From NCBI GenBank assembly GCA_005776945.1, contig SXOB01000057.1, positions 1 through 36,795 of the forward strand: 36,795 nt of DNA. The letters run 5' to 3'. Every line of letters begins with the position of its first letter. Position 1 is the first letter of the stretch. The notes under the pieces are model-generated. The model worked only from the letters and a program-made list of their open reading frames with translations. It did not search any database and had not been told where the DNA came from. This document shows, in pieces, positions 16,315-23,803 of this stretch. This DNA is from Pseudomonadota bacterium. GTDB taxonomy: Bacteria; Myxococcota_A; UBA796; GCA-2862545. A program made the position numbers and the translations under genes.

Positions 16315-17640
16315 TCAGAACAGCGCCAACGTCAAGGTGGGCCGAACGCGGGGCTCGACGGTCGTCGTCATAGGCAACGCGGCGTCCAGGCCCGCGCCAA
16401 GGGCTAGATGGGTCGTGAGCGGGACGGTGAAGCTCGGCTGGGCTGCGAGCCAGGTGACATCCGAGTCCAAGGCGATGCCAATGAGCATGCCGAATTGAAG
16501 GGGCGTTTCCGTGGCGGCCAGGGCGATGGCGCCAAGTCCGCGTCCGCTCAACGTGCCGCCGGGCATGTCGCCGACAACGCCGCCGCGTAGAGTGACGCCG
16601 ACGGCGTCCGAGGCCCAGGCCGTGGCGCCGAGGCCGACGTCGTGGTGCAGACCCGCCACATCGGCGGTGAGCAGGGCGCCCGGGACGCGCAGAGCGGGTG
16701 CAAGCGCGGCGGCGTCTGTTCCGGGAATCGGAGTCGCGAGCGCGGCCAACTGGAGGGTGGCGGTGACCCTCTCTGTCACGCCGACGTCGAGGTCGGCCGA
16801 CTGACTCAGGATGTCGATGCGAGCACGAAGAGCGCGCGGCGCCAAGGGCGCGTGAACCGCTGGTCCGATCCTAGCAGGCTGCTGCAAAGCGCCGTCCTGC
16901 TGCACCCGCGGCGGCGCGGAGATGCGCGGGGCTGGCCCGGGCGCGGTCGGGTCGACAAGAAAGTGCGTCAAGTCGGCCGCAAACTGATCCTGGGCGGTCT
17001 GCAGGCAGGTCTTCAGCGCTTGCGCAGCGGGGCGGCGAAACCACAATCGCCACACGGGAGAGAACCCAAACAGCGACTTATCGATGCGACAGGCGCCGCC
17101 CAGCGTCCGTTGAGCCAGTGGGGTCCCATCGAGCGCGAGCAAGGCCACGTCGACCTCCCACGGAACATCGACGGTGGCCGGGGTGACGGCCGAGCCGACC
17201 GTTCCGGCGGCGCCAGATGACAGTCGAAGCGCCAAGGACGCATCCGAGGCCTCGCGGCGCGCCGCGAAGTGACGGATGTCCAGCGTGAGCAGACGCTCGG
17301 CGGGCCCTGCCTCCGGCGTGAGACCGAGCGACGCGACGACCACTTTGGCGGTCCGGTCGAGGGCGTCCACCGGGTGGGGGTGCACATTGACGTCGCCGTG
17401 GGTCGTGATGGGGAAGAAGGCGGTCGCGTGAAAGCCCCCGTCCTGCCGCTCGCCGGGTGGCCGCAGGTCATGAGGGGGGGCGACCGCCACAGTCGGCGCC
17501 GCGATCGGCCCGCGCAACGCGACATCGACGGGATCGAGCACGATTTGAGGCGGAGGGGTACACGCGGCCAGGGCGAGGAGGCAGAGATGTGGTGGTGGGC
17601 GGCGTGTGCGCAAACCGCGGAACCACCGCAGCCGGTCCAT
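16315..17640 (-). CDS. Lipoprotein of unknown function with beta-barrel-like C-terminus
   Basis: From ATG 17640 the protein is 441 aa; a TTG at 17613 would give a more compact signal (MRTRRPPPHLCLLALAAC). Either way the lipobox LALAAC marks lipidation (Cys27 from the ATG). Residues about 30-220 are of unknown fold (HDLRPPGERQDGGFHATAFF). A Pro-rich linker follows. Residues about 260-441 alternate polar and hydrophobic residues in beta-strand style with many Gly turns, ending in Phe (TLTLALF), as outer-membrane barrels do. It starts the operon with the sensor kinase and regulator, so it may act in the envelope process they sense. It matches no family I can name. The first 54 bases overlap a small plus-strand ORF. 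Confidence 0.68.
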   Translation of the reverse strand: MDRLRWFRGLRTRRPPPHLCLLALAACTPPPQIVLDPVDVALRGPIAAPTVAVAPPHDLRPPGERQDGGFHATAFFPITTHGDVNVHPHPVDALDRTAKVVVASLGLTPEAGPAERLLTLDIRHFAARREASDASLALRLSSGAAGTVGSAVTPATVDVPWEVDVALLALDGTPLAQRTLGGACRIDKSLFGFSPVWRLWFRRPAAQALKTCLQTAQDQFAADLTHFLVDPTAPGPAPRISAPPRVQQDGALQQPARIGPAVHAPLAPRALRARIDILSQSADLDVGVTERVTATLQLAALATPIPGTDAAALAPALRVPGALLTADVAGLHHDVGLGATAWASDAVGVTLRGGVVGDMPGGTLSGRGLGAIALAATETPLQFGMLIGIALDSDVTWLAAQPSFTVPLTTHLALGAGLDAALPMTTTVEPRVRPTLTLALF

Positions 17641-17859
17641 TTCGTCGACTTTCCGGCCGTTGAGCGCGCGGTCGCGCAGGGGGACCTGGATGCCGTTCAT
17701 CGGCTGGCCCGCGGGCTGACTCGCGGCGCTGACGACCCCGCAGAGGAGGCCGTCGCCGGGGCGGTTGCGCTCCTTTCGATCGCCGAAGACGGGGCCGAGG
17801 CCAAGCAGGCCCTTGCTGTACTGAGCGCTCGGTGCGCTGATTGCCATCAGCGGCCGTAG
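17587..17859 (+). CDS. Small protein with a C-terminal CxxCH motif (possible haem-binding), antisense-overlapping
   Basis: This 90-aa frame is supported by an excellent ribosome site (aggagg, five bases before ATG 17587) and by filling a 206-bp space left empty between murD2 and the lipoprotein gene. It begins MWWWAACAQTAEPPQPVHF and ends ARCADCHQRP, so the c-type haem attachment motif CADCH sits five residues from the C-terminus. Helical sequence lies between (FPAVERAVAQGDLDAVHRLA). In ordinary cytochromes c the motif is near the N-terminus and a Met ligand follows; here nothing follows, so it is either a haem-capture tail, a degenerate domain, or a chance frame. It overlaps the lipoprotein gene by 54 bases and murD2 by 13 bases, both antisense. 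Confidence 0.5.
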   Translation: MWWWAACAQTAEPPQPVHFVDFPAVERAVAQGDLDAVHRLARGLTRGADDPAEEAVAGAVALLSIAEDGAEAKQALAVLSARCADCHQRP

Positions 17860-19106
17860 ACGGCGGCGCGGAAGGCGGCGCCGCGTTCGGAGAAGTCGCG
17901 CCACCGGTGGTAGGACGGTCCGCCGGGCGAAAAGAGGACGGTCCCGCCTGCCGGGGTGACCGCGCGTGCGTGGGTGACGGCCTCGGCCAGGTCGTCGAAC
18001 TGCAACTTGGCGACGTTTGCGCTTACGCCTGCCAATACTCGGGGCCCCGTCTCTGGAAGACCGATCACGCAGCGCAACTCGGTCGACGCTGCGATCGCGC
18101 GCACGGCTGGATCGACGTCGTAGCCGCGGTCCTTGCCACCAACGATGAGCGTCGATGTCTCCGGCCAAGCTTCCAGAGCTGCGGCCGTGGCTTCGGGTGC
18201 GGTGCTGATGGCGTCATTCACCCAGCGTCGCCCATCGACGATCCCGAGGTCTTCGAGGCGATGGGGCAGCCCGGCAAACGCCTCGAACACCCCTTCCACC
18301 TCGGCTGCTGACACGCCCCAATCCGCCGTGGCCGACCACGCGGACAGGACGTTGTGCGCCATCGCGTCGCCGCGCAAGCGGAACGCCCGCCTTGGAACCG
18401 TCGCGCCGTCCGCTCCGACGAAGTGACCATCCCTCATGTGGGCTTGGGGGGGGGCTCCGAAAGTGTGGGCGGTCGCGAGGTGTTTGAAGCCCGCTGGGAC
18501 CCAGACCGGGCCCTGTGTGCGTTCCAACAGGTTCAGCTTGGCGGCGAGGTAGGGCTCGAAGCCGCCGTGCCAATCCAGATGCTCCGGAAACAGGGACGTC
18601 AAGATGGCTCGGTCGGGGCCCGTCTCGAGGTCGGCGGCTTGGTACGACGACACCTCGAGGACAGCGATCCCCCCAACGAGTTCGTCGAGCGCGTCCAGAG
18701 CGGGGCGTCCCACGTTGCCAAGGGCATGGGCGGAGTGGCCCGCAGCATTCAGAAAGGCGGCGGCGAGGGTGGTCGTCGTGGATTTTCCCTTGCTGCCGGT
18801 GACCGCCAGCACGCGAATGCCGCGGCGCGCAGTTTCGGCGAGGAAGAGGCGCGTCGTCGTCGTCTGCGGAATGCCGAGCGCGTCCGCGCGGCGCCGTAGG
18901 GGGTGGTGGGGAGCGAAACCCGGCGAGCGGACGAGCAGCTCGATGCCGCCGAGGGCCGCGGCGGCGTCGGCGCCCCATAGACAGTCGGCGCCAGGAAGCG
19001 GGTCGGCGGGATTGTCCGTCAGAACGGTCAGCGGCCGGCCCCGAAACCAACGCGCAGCGGCGGCGCCCTCGAGTCCTGCGCCAAGGATGCCGACCGACCC
19101 GCTCAC
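17847..19106 (-). CDS. murD2: UDP-MurNAc-L-alanine--glutamate ligase, MurD2 type (predicted L-glutamate-adding)
   Basis: Mur-ligase family protein, 419 aa from the GTG at 19106, which overlaps the murL stop (GTGA). It adds glutamate to UDP-MurNAc-L-Ala with ATP in the cytosol. Motifs: an N-terminal Rossmann start GILGAGLEG, SPGF (61-64), P-loop TGSKGKSTTT (103-112), GNVGRPAL, LEVSSYQ, the Mur motif PEHLDWHGGF and GGKDRGYD. Standard MurD has a motif like NDSKATN at the start of the C-terminal domain; here it is NDAISTAPEAT (298-308), without the Lys and Asn. Next to MurL, this fits MurD2 (EC 6.3.2.53), which uses L-glutamate, as shown in Xanthomonas. Substrate stereochemistry is inferred from the partner and this motif, not proven. 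Confidence 0.85.
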   Translation of the reverse strand: MSGSVGILGAGLEGAAAARWFRGRPLTVLTDNPADPLPGADCLWGADAAAALGGIELLVRSPGFAPHHPLRRRADALGIPQTTTTRLFLAETARRGIRVLAVTGSKGKSTTTTLAAAFLNAAGHSAHALGNVGRPALDALDELVGGIAVLEVSSYQAADLETGPDRAILTSLFPEHLDWHGGFEPYLAAKLNLLERTQGPVWVPAGFKHLATAHTFGAPPQAHMRDGHFVGADGATVPRRAFRLRGDAMAHNVLSAWSATADWGVSAAEVEGVFEAFAGLPHRLEDLGIVDGRRWVNDAISTAPEATAAALEAWPETSTLIVGGKDRGYDVDPAVRAIAASTELRCVIGLPETGPRVLAGVSANVAKLQFDDLAEAVTHARAVTPAGGTVLFSPGGPSYHRWRDFSERGAAFRAAVYGR

Positions 19107-20431
19107 GTGAGGTCGAGCGCGTCGGTGAGGCGCTCGTAGAACCCGGCTGGGAGGCAGTGGTCGTGGCTGGGTGTCAGGGCCTCGGCGAGCGCCGCGGTGG
19201 GGGGGTGTCGGGCGAAGAGTGCGTCGGCAACCCCGGCCAGCGACGCCGGCCAATCTCCACGTTCACGCCAAAGGCCGATCGCCGCGGACAACTCCGCCGG
19301 TGTACCCACACATTCGTAAGGGCGAGGTCCCTCCAACTCGGCGAGGTCCCGGACGCGAATTTCGGCGTTGACGAGAAAGTCGCTCCCGAACAGCTTGGCG
19401 CGGTCGTCGCTGGAAAGAAAGGCGCCCACGACGATGTAGACGAAGGTGCATTTCGGGCAGACGCCACACCACCGGGGGGGCGCGTCTCGTTGGGGGCCGG
19501 GCTGGCGAAAGTTGGCGTTGCAAGATGTCGTCGCGAAAAAATACCTCTCGTGGTCGGCAAACCGCCGCGCGATGGCCACCTCGGACAACGGCCGAAGGAG
19601 GCTGAACCAAATGGGATTGGGGCGGCTGCGGGCCCGCATCACGGCTTGAAAGGCCGACTCGAACGCGATGCCTTTGGACCATTGGTGGTTGACGTCGAGG
19701 CCGCGCCAGTGCGTCGACGGCACGGACGCGCTTCGCTCATTCGATGCGATCGCGCCAGCGTACCCACCGGCCAGACACATCACCCAGCTGATGGCTGCGA
19801 GCACAGCCGTGATGGGGACGTGGCCATTCGTGGCGCCCGCCGCATTCATCTCAGCGAGTTGGGGGTCCAACAGGCGGTGGACGACGAGGTGTCGGTCGCC
19901 CATGGCCGCGGCCTGGGCGCGAATCCAGTGCGAGGCACCGACGCTGAGGAGGTCGACGTCAAAGTCCATGTCTCGAAGGATCTCACGGCTGACGGCGCTG
20001 TCTTTGCCCCCCCCGATCATGAGCAGCCAACGGTGACCATCGGGGCGAGGGTGCGGCGCGGGGACCGTTCCGCCGCGGCGAAAGGCCGGCGCAACGCTCG
20101 GGTCGAGTTGACTCTCGTGGAAAAACTGAGCCAGGCCGTGCGTGTACACGTCCTGAGCGAGGGCCGCTGCGTCGTCCGAAAGGTTGCTTGTGATGACTTC
20201 CGGCGACGTCGACGCCTTCCAGTACGACACGCCAGCGAGGAGGTGTAGGACGTCGATTGCGGCGCGGGTGGTGGCGTCGTTCGCGTCGGGTGCGGGAGCA
20301 TCGGCCGGAAAGACGATGCGCTCCGTCAGCTCGATCGCCCCAGGCGACTCGAGCCGGTACGGTAGCAGGAGGACGCGGCCCTCAAGGGACCACGGTGAAA
20401 ACACGAAACGTTGGTGACGCGTGTAGGCCAT
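19103..20431 (-). CDS. murL: UDP-MurNAc-L-Ala-L-Glu epimerase MurL
   Basis: MurL converts the terminal L-Glu of UDP-MurNAc-L-Ala-L-Glu to D-Glu using ATP (EC 5.1.1.23), replacing the glutamate racemase route. The 442-aa protein from ATG 20431 (MAYTRHQRFVFSPWSLEGRV) shows the family blocks as I recall them: HLLAGVSYWKA (63-73), the ATP-binding GGGKDS (140-145), GATNGHVPITA (199-209), SNERSAS (230-236), VNHQWSK (247-253), SCNANF (303-308), WCGVCPKC (321-328) and YECVG (372-376). The GGGKDS loop is of the PP-loop adenylating kind, fitting activation of the carboxylate before epimerisation. There is no signal peptide. It overlaps murD2 by four bases and follows gcdH by 25 bp; the ribosome site is weak, so expression may depend on upstream translation. 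Confidence 0.88.
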   Translation of the reverse strand: MAYTRHQRFVFSPWSLEGRVLLLPYRLESPGAIELTERIVFPADAPAPDANDATTRAAIDVLHLLAGVSYWKASTSPEVITSNLSDDAAALAQDVYTHGLAQFFHESQLDPSVAPAFRRGGTVPAPHPRPDGHRWLLMIGGGKDSAVSREILRDMDFDVDLLSVGASHWIRAQAAAMGDRHLVVHRLLDPQLAEMNAAGATNGHVPITAVLAAISWVMCLAGGYAGAIASNERSASVPSTHWRGLDVNHQWSKGIAFESAFQAVMRARSRPNPIWFSLLRPLSEVAIARRFADHERYFFATTSCNANFRQPGPQRDAPPRWCGVCPKCTFVYIVVGAFLSSDDRAKLFGSDFLVNAEIRVRDLAELEGPRPYECVGTPAELSAAIGLWRERGDWPASLAGVADALFARHPPTAALAEALTPSHDHCLPAGFYERLTDALDLT

Positions 20432-20456
20432 GTGGAAACCTAGGGTCTGACAGACC

Positions 20457-21623
20457 TCACGTGAAGGCGGAAATCCCCGTGATCCACTTGCCGAGGACGA
20501 GGTTGTGGACGTCGTGGGTGCCCTCATAGGTGTACACGGATTCCAGGTTCGCCATATGGCGCATCACGCAGTACTCGCTGAGGATTCCGTTGGCGCCGTG
20601 AATGTCGCGGGCCATGCGCGCAACCTGAATCGCGATGTCGACGTTGTTCATCTTCGCGAGGCTGATCTGCTCAGGTGTGACGCGGTGGTCGTCCTTGAGC
20701 TTCGCGACGCGCCACGCCACCAATTGACCCTTCGTGATCTCGCGAAGCATCCAGGCAAGCTTGTTTTGGACGAGTTGGAAGCTCGCGATGGGTCGGTCGA
20801 ACTGAATGCGGCTGACGCTGTAGTCGCGCGCGGAGTGGAAACACGCCTGGGCGGCGCCCAGCGCGCCCCATGAGATCCCGAACCGCGCGTTGTTGAGGCA
20901 GCTCAGGGGACCTTTGAGGCCCATGACGCCAGGGAGGATATTCTCGCGGGGCAGTTTGACGTCCTGAAAGACGAGCTCGCTCGTGACACTCGCTCGAAGG
21001 CTGTGTTTTCCTTTCATTTCTGGAGCGCTGAAGCCTGGCATTCCGCGCTCCACGAGGAATCCGCGGATGACGCCGTCGAGCTTGGCCCAAACGACGGCGA
21101 CGTCGGCGACCGTGCCGTTTGTGATCCACATTTTCGCGCCGTTGAGGAGGAAATGATCCCCCTTGTCTTCGGCGCGGGTGATCATGCCGGTTGGATTGCT
21201 GCCGAAATCCGGCTCCGTCAGACCGAAACAGCCGATCGCTGTGCCCGCCGCGAGGCGTGGCAGCCACTTTTCCTTTTGCTCTTCGCTTCCGTAGGCCCGG
21301 ATCGGAAACATGACGAGCGAGCCCTGCACACTGGCGAACGAGCGGACGGCGCTGTCGCCGCGTTCCAGCTCCTGGCAAACGAGGCCGTAGGCCACGTTGC
21401 TCAGACCGGCGCAGCCATAGCCTTCGAGGTTGCAGCCAAGCACGCCGAGGTCGCCAAGTTCGCGGGCGAGGCCGGAGGGGAAGGTCCCCGCCTCGTAGTG
21501 CGCCTCGATCGTGGGCAGCACGCGGTCGTCGACGAAGGTGCGGACGGTGTCGCGTACTGAGCGCTCTTCCTCGCTGATGAGGTCGTCGATGCCAAGGAAA
21601 TCTACGCCCACATAACCGGCCAT
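20457..21623 (-). CDS. gcdH: Glutaryl-CoA dehydrogenase (acyl-CoA dehydrogenase family)
   Basis: FAD enzyme that oxidises and decarboxylates glutaryl-CoA to crotonyl-CoA in lysine/tryptophan breakdown. The protein is 388 aa from the second of two adjacent ATGs (21623), which has GGAGG five bases upstream; the first ATG (21626) is too close to it but forms ATGA with the preceding stop. Diagnostic residues: R94 in AVRSFASVQGSLVM, equivalent to the glutarate-carboxylate-binding Arg of human GCDH; FGLTEP (133-138); and catalytic E367 in TYEGTHDVHNLVLG. The arrangement NLESVYTYEGTHD is specific for this branch of acyl-CoA dehydrogenases. Its partner in the operon is a class III aminotransferase, fitting a route from an omega-amino acid to glutaryl-CoA, although a CoA ligase is not in the window. 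Confidence 0.88.
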   Translation of the reverse strand: MAGYVGVDFLGIDDLISEEERSVRDTVRTFVDDRVLPTIEAHYEAGTFPSGLARELGDLGVLGCNLEGYGCAGLSNVAYGLVCQELERGDSAVRSFASVQGSLVMFPIRAYGSEEQKEKWLPRLAAGTAIGCFGLTEPDFGSNPTGMITRAEDKGDHFLLNGAKMWITNGTVADVAVVWAKLDGVIRGFLVERGMPGFSAPEMKGKHSLRASVTSELVFQDVKLPRENILPGVMGLKGPLSCLNNARFGISWGALGAAQACFHSARDYSVSRIQFDRPIASFQLVQNKLAWMLREITKGQLVAWRVAKLKDDHRVTPEQISLAKMNNVDIAIQVARMARDIHGANGILSEYCVMRHMANLESVYTYEGTHDVHNLVLGKWITGISAFT

Positions 21624-22954
21624 CATTTCCTCCCGGATTCGGCTTCGAGGGCCGAGGCGAACAGTTCGACCGCGACGTCGATTTCGTCGCGCGTGATCGT
21701 GAGTGACGGCGCAAAGCGAATCGTGTTGCGCCCGCAGCCGAGAATGAGGAGGCCCCGCTCGAAGGCCGCTGTCACAACCCGATTCCGAAGGTCGGGGTCG
21801 CGGGCGAGCGTGGTCCGGTCCGTGACGAGTTCGACGCCGACCATCAGGCCGCGCCCGCGGATGTCCGCGACGCGAGGATGATCGCCAAGGCGGGCGCGCA
21901 GCGCGTCGATCAGGGCCTCACCGCCGGTCCGCGCATTGGCGAGCAGGCTTTCGTCGAGCAGATCGAGTGTCTTGTTGGCAGCGGCGCAGGCGAGGGGATT
22001 GCCTCCGAACGTGGTCGCATGTGCGCCAGGGGGCCAGGACATGACGCTGGCGCGGGCCATCGTGGCGGACAGGGGCAGGCCGGACGCGATGCCCTTGGCT
22101 GCGACGAGAATGTCCGGTTTGACACCGCTATGTTCACACGCGAACATGCGGCCGGTGCGACCCATTCCCGATTGAACCTCGTCGAACACGAGGAGGGCGC
22201 CCACTCGGTCGCAAATGGCGCGTAGCGAACGCAGGAAATCATCCGGCGGTACGACGTACCCACCTTCGCCTTGAATCGGTTCCAAGACGATGGCCGCCAA
22301 CTCGTCGGGCGGCAAGATCGTCTGGAATAGCTCCTCGATGTGGGCCAGGGCGGCGGCCGTTGCGGCCTTTTCACCGCCCATCCGCAGGGGGTCTGGGTAC
22401 AGCGTGTGGACCACGCCGGGAACGAGCGGCCCAAAGCGCTCACGCTGGCGGACCTTGCTCGACGTGAGCGAAAGCGCGCCCATCGTGCGACCGTGAAAGC
22501 TCCCCAAGAAGGCGAGTACATAGGTGCGTTTGGTCGCCCAGCGTGCCAGCTTGAGGGCACACTCCATGCCCTCGGCACCCGAGTTGCCGAAAAACAGGCG
22601 CACGCCTTCGTCGGCACCCTTGACGGGCGCAAGCTTGGCGAGACGAACCGCGAGCTCCGTTTGGGCGGGGTAGTAAAAGTCCGTCCCCGACATGTGGAGC
22701 AGTTCGCCAGCCTGCTTCTGGATGGCGGCGACGACCTCGGGGTGACAGTGCCCTGTCGCGGTGACGGCGATGCCGCTCGTGACGTCGAGGAACTCGTTGC
22801 CGTCGGGGTCGTAGATCCATGAGCCCTCGCCTCGGACGGCGACGAGGGGATAGTCGCGGGTGAAGGACGTGCTGACCACGGCTTCGTTGGCGCGCACCAT
22901 TGCGATCGCCTCCGGGCCGGGGAGCGGGGTGCGGATGACCGGCCGGCGAGGCAT
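21623..22954 (-). CDS. Class III PLP aminotransferase (GABA/5-aminovalerate/ornithine type)
   Basis: Fold-type I PLP enzyme, 443 aa, starting at ATG 22954 with GGAGG seven bases upstream. Motifs: NSGAEG (124-129), phosphate and ring contacts GSFHGRT (151-157), DEVQSGMGRTG (258-268) with D258, and the Schiff-base lysine K287 in AAKGIASG. The N-terminus (RTPLPGPEAIAMVRANEAVV) and SGIAVTATGHCHPEV resemble the broad-specificity GABA/ornithine aminotransferase branch, known also in archaea, rather than E. coli GabT. Beside glutaryl-CoA dehydrogenase, a role as 5-aminovalerate or L-lysine-derived omega-aminotransferase giving glutamate is plausible; GABA or ornithine is equally possible. First gene of the minus-strand run ending in murD2; it diverges from the class IV aminotransferase gene. 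Confidence 0.87.
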   Translation of the reverse strand: MPRRPVIRTPLPGPEAIAMVRANEAVVSTSFTRDYPLVAVRGEGSWIYDPDGNEFLDVTSGIAVTATGHCHPEVVAAIQKQAGELLHMSGTDFYYPAQTELAVRLAKLAPVKGADEGVRLFFGNSGAEGMECALKLARWATKRTYVLAFLGSFHGRTMGALSLTSSKVRQRERFGPLVPGVVHTLYPDPLRMGGEKAATAAALAHIEELFQTILPPDELAAIVLEPIQGEGGYVVPPDDFLRSLRAICDRVGALLVFDEVQSGMGRTGRMFACEHSGVKPDILVAAKGIASGLPLSATMARASVMSWPPGAHATTFGGNPLACAAANKTLDLLDESLLANARTGGEALIDALRARLGDHPRVADIRGRGLMVGVELVTDRTTLARDPDLRNRVVTAAFERGLLILGCGRNTIRFAPSLTITRDEIDVAVELFASALEAESGRK

Positions 22955-23024
22955 GGTCCAACCTCCAAGGGCGTCGACCGTACTTCGGGCCCCCTGTGCC
23001 GGTCAACCGGGAGTAGAAGGGGGC
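22955..23024. promoter_or_regulatory. Divergent 70-bp control region between two aminotransferase genes
   Basis: The only space between the minus-strand aminotransferase-gcdH-murL-murD2 run and the plus-strand aminotransferase-namZ pair, so both promoters should lie here or nearby. It holds GGAGG for the left gene and gaaggggg for the right one. I see no convincing -10/-35 pair or operator palindrome. Confidence 0.35.
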
Positions 23025-23783
23025 ATGGTCGCGCTCGCTTGGGTGGATGGTCGTGAATCGACGTTGTCCGAGGCCGTGATTCCGCTGGATGATCCCGGGT
23101 TCTGGCACGGTCATAGCGCCTTTGAGAGCCTGGTCGCGGTAGGCGGTAAGACCCGCGACGGCGAGGCCCATCTCGTTCGACTCGAATCCTCCGCGGGTCT
23201 GCTGGACGTCCCTTGGCCCGGCCGTGAGGTGATCGTCGGCGACCTGAAGGCCGCCTTGGCCAGAATGCCCGACGCTCGCCTGCGGGTCACGTTGACGCGC
23301 GGTGGGCGGCGGATTGTCGTGGCTTCGCCATTGGATGTCGCCCGCTTTCATGCGCCAGTGCGCGTGGCGACGGCGCCTCATACCGACGAGGCCCATGCAG
23401 CCGCCAAGCACGGTAGTCGCATCCGGCACGCCCTGGCGGTCTCCCGCAGGGGGGTGGATGACGTCGTCTGGGTGGACGCCGACGGGCGATTCACGGAGGC
23501 GGCGAACAGCGCCGTGTTGGCCTCCATCGATGGCGCGCTTTGGACGGCGCCTTGGGATGGCCGGATCCTGCCGTCGACGACGGTCGCTTCGCTGGTGCGT
23601 CGCGCCTTGCACCTCGGCATTCCGGTCGTCCGACGGGGTGCCCTCCTGAGTGGCCCGTTCGATGCCCTCTACCTGGCCTCCGCGACGCGCGATCTGGCGC
23701 CGGTCGTGTCCCTCGATGGCCGTGAGATGAGGGGCTTCGACCCCGTCGGGAGTGCGCTGGCTGCCGCATACGGCGAGGATTAG
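23025..23783 (+). CDS. Class IV PLP aminotransferase/lyase (BCAT, D-amino acid transaminase or ADC lyase family)
   Basis: Fold-type IV PLP protein of 252 aa from ATG 23025 (ribosome site gaaggggg). Family pattern: DDPGFWHGHSAFESL (22-36), HLVRLESSAGLL (49-60), the PLP lysine K128 in AAKHGSRIRHAL, and the loop with E158 (RFTEAANSAVLA), followed by LWTAPWDGRILPSTTVASLV. It is somewhat shorter than most BCATs or D-amino acid transaminases (about 280-300 aa). Which of the family reactions it does (branched-chain or D-amino acid transamination, or aminodeoxychorismate lyase) cannot be told. Position 20 bp before the namZ-type gene and opposite murL/murD2 makes D-alanine/D-glutamate transamination an attractive but unproven idea. 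Confidence 0.82.
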   Translation: MVALAWVDGRESTLSEAVIPLDDPGFWHGHSAFESLVAVGGKTRDGEAHLVRLESSAGLLDVPWPGREVIVGDLKAALARMPDARLRVTLTRGGRRIVVASPLDVARFHAPVRVATAPHTDEAHAAAKHGSRIRHALAVSRRGVDDVVWVDADGRFTEAANSAVLASIDGALWTAPWDGRILPSTTVASLVRRALHLGIPVVRRGALLSGPFDALYLASATRDLAPVVSLDGREMRGFDPVGSALAAAYGED

Positions 23784-23803
23784 CGGCCGCAGGGGGTGCC
23801 GCC

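Noticed and set aside
17641..18168. Upstream extension of the lipoprotein frame into murD2
   Set aside because: The extension is Arg-rich and lacks a signal; the lipobox fits a start at 17640 or 17613.
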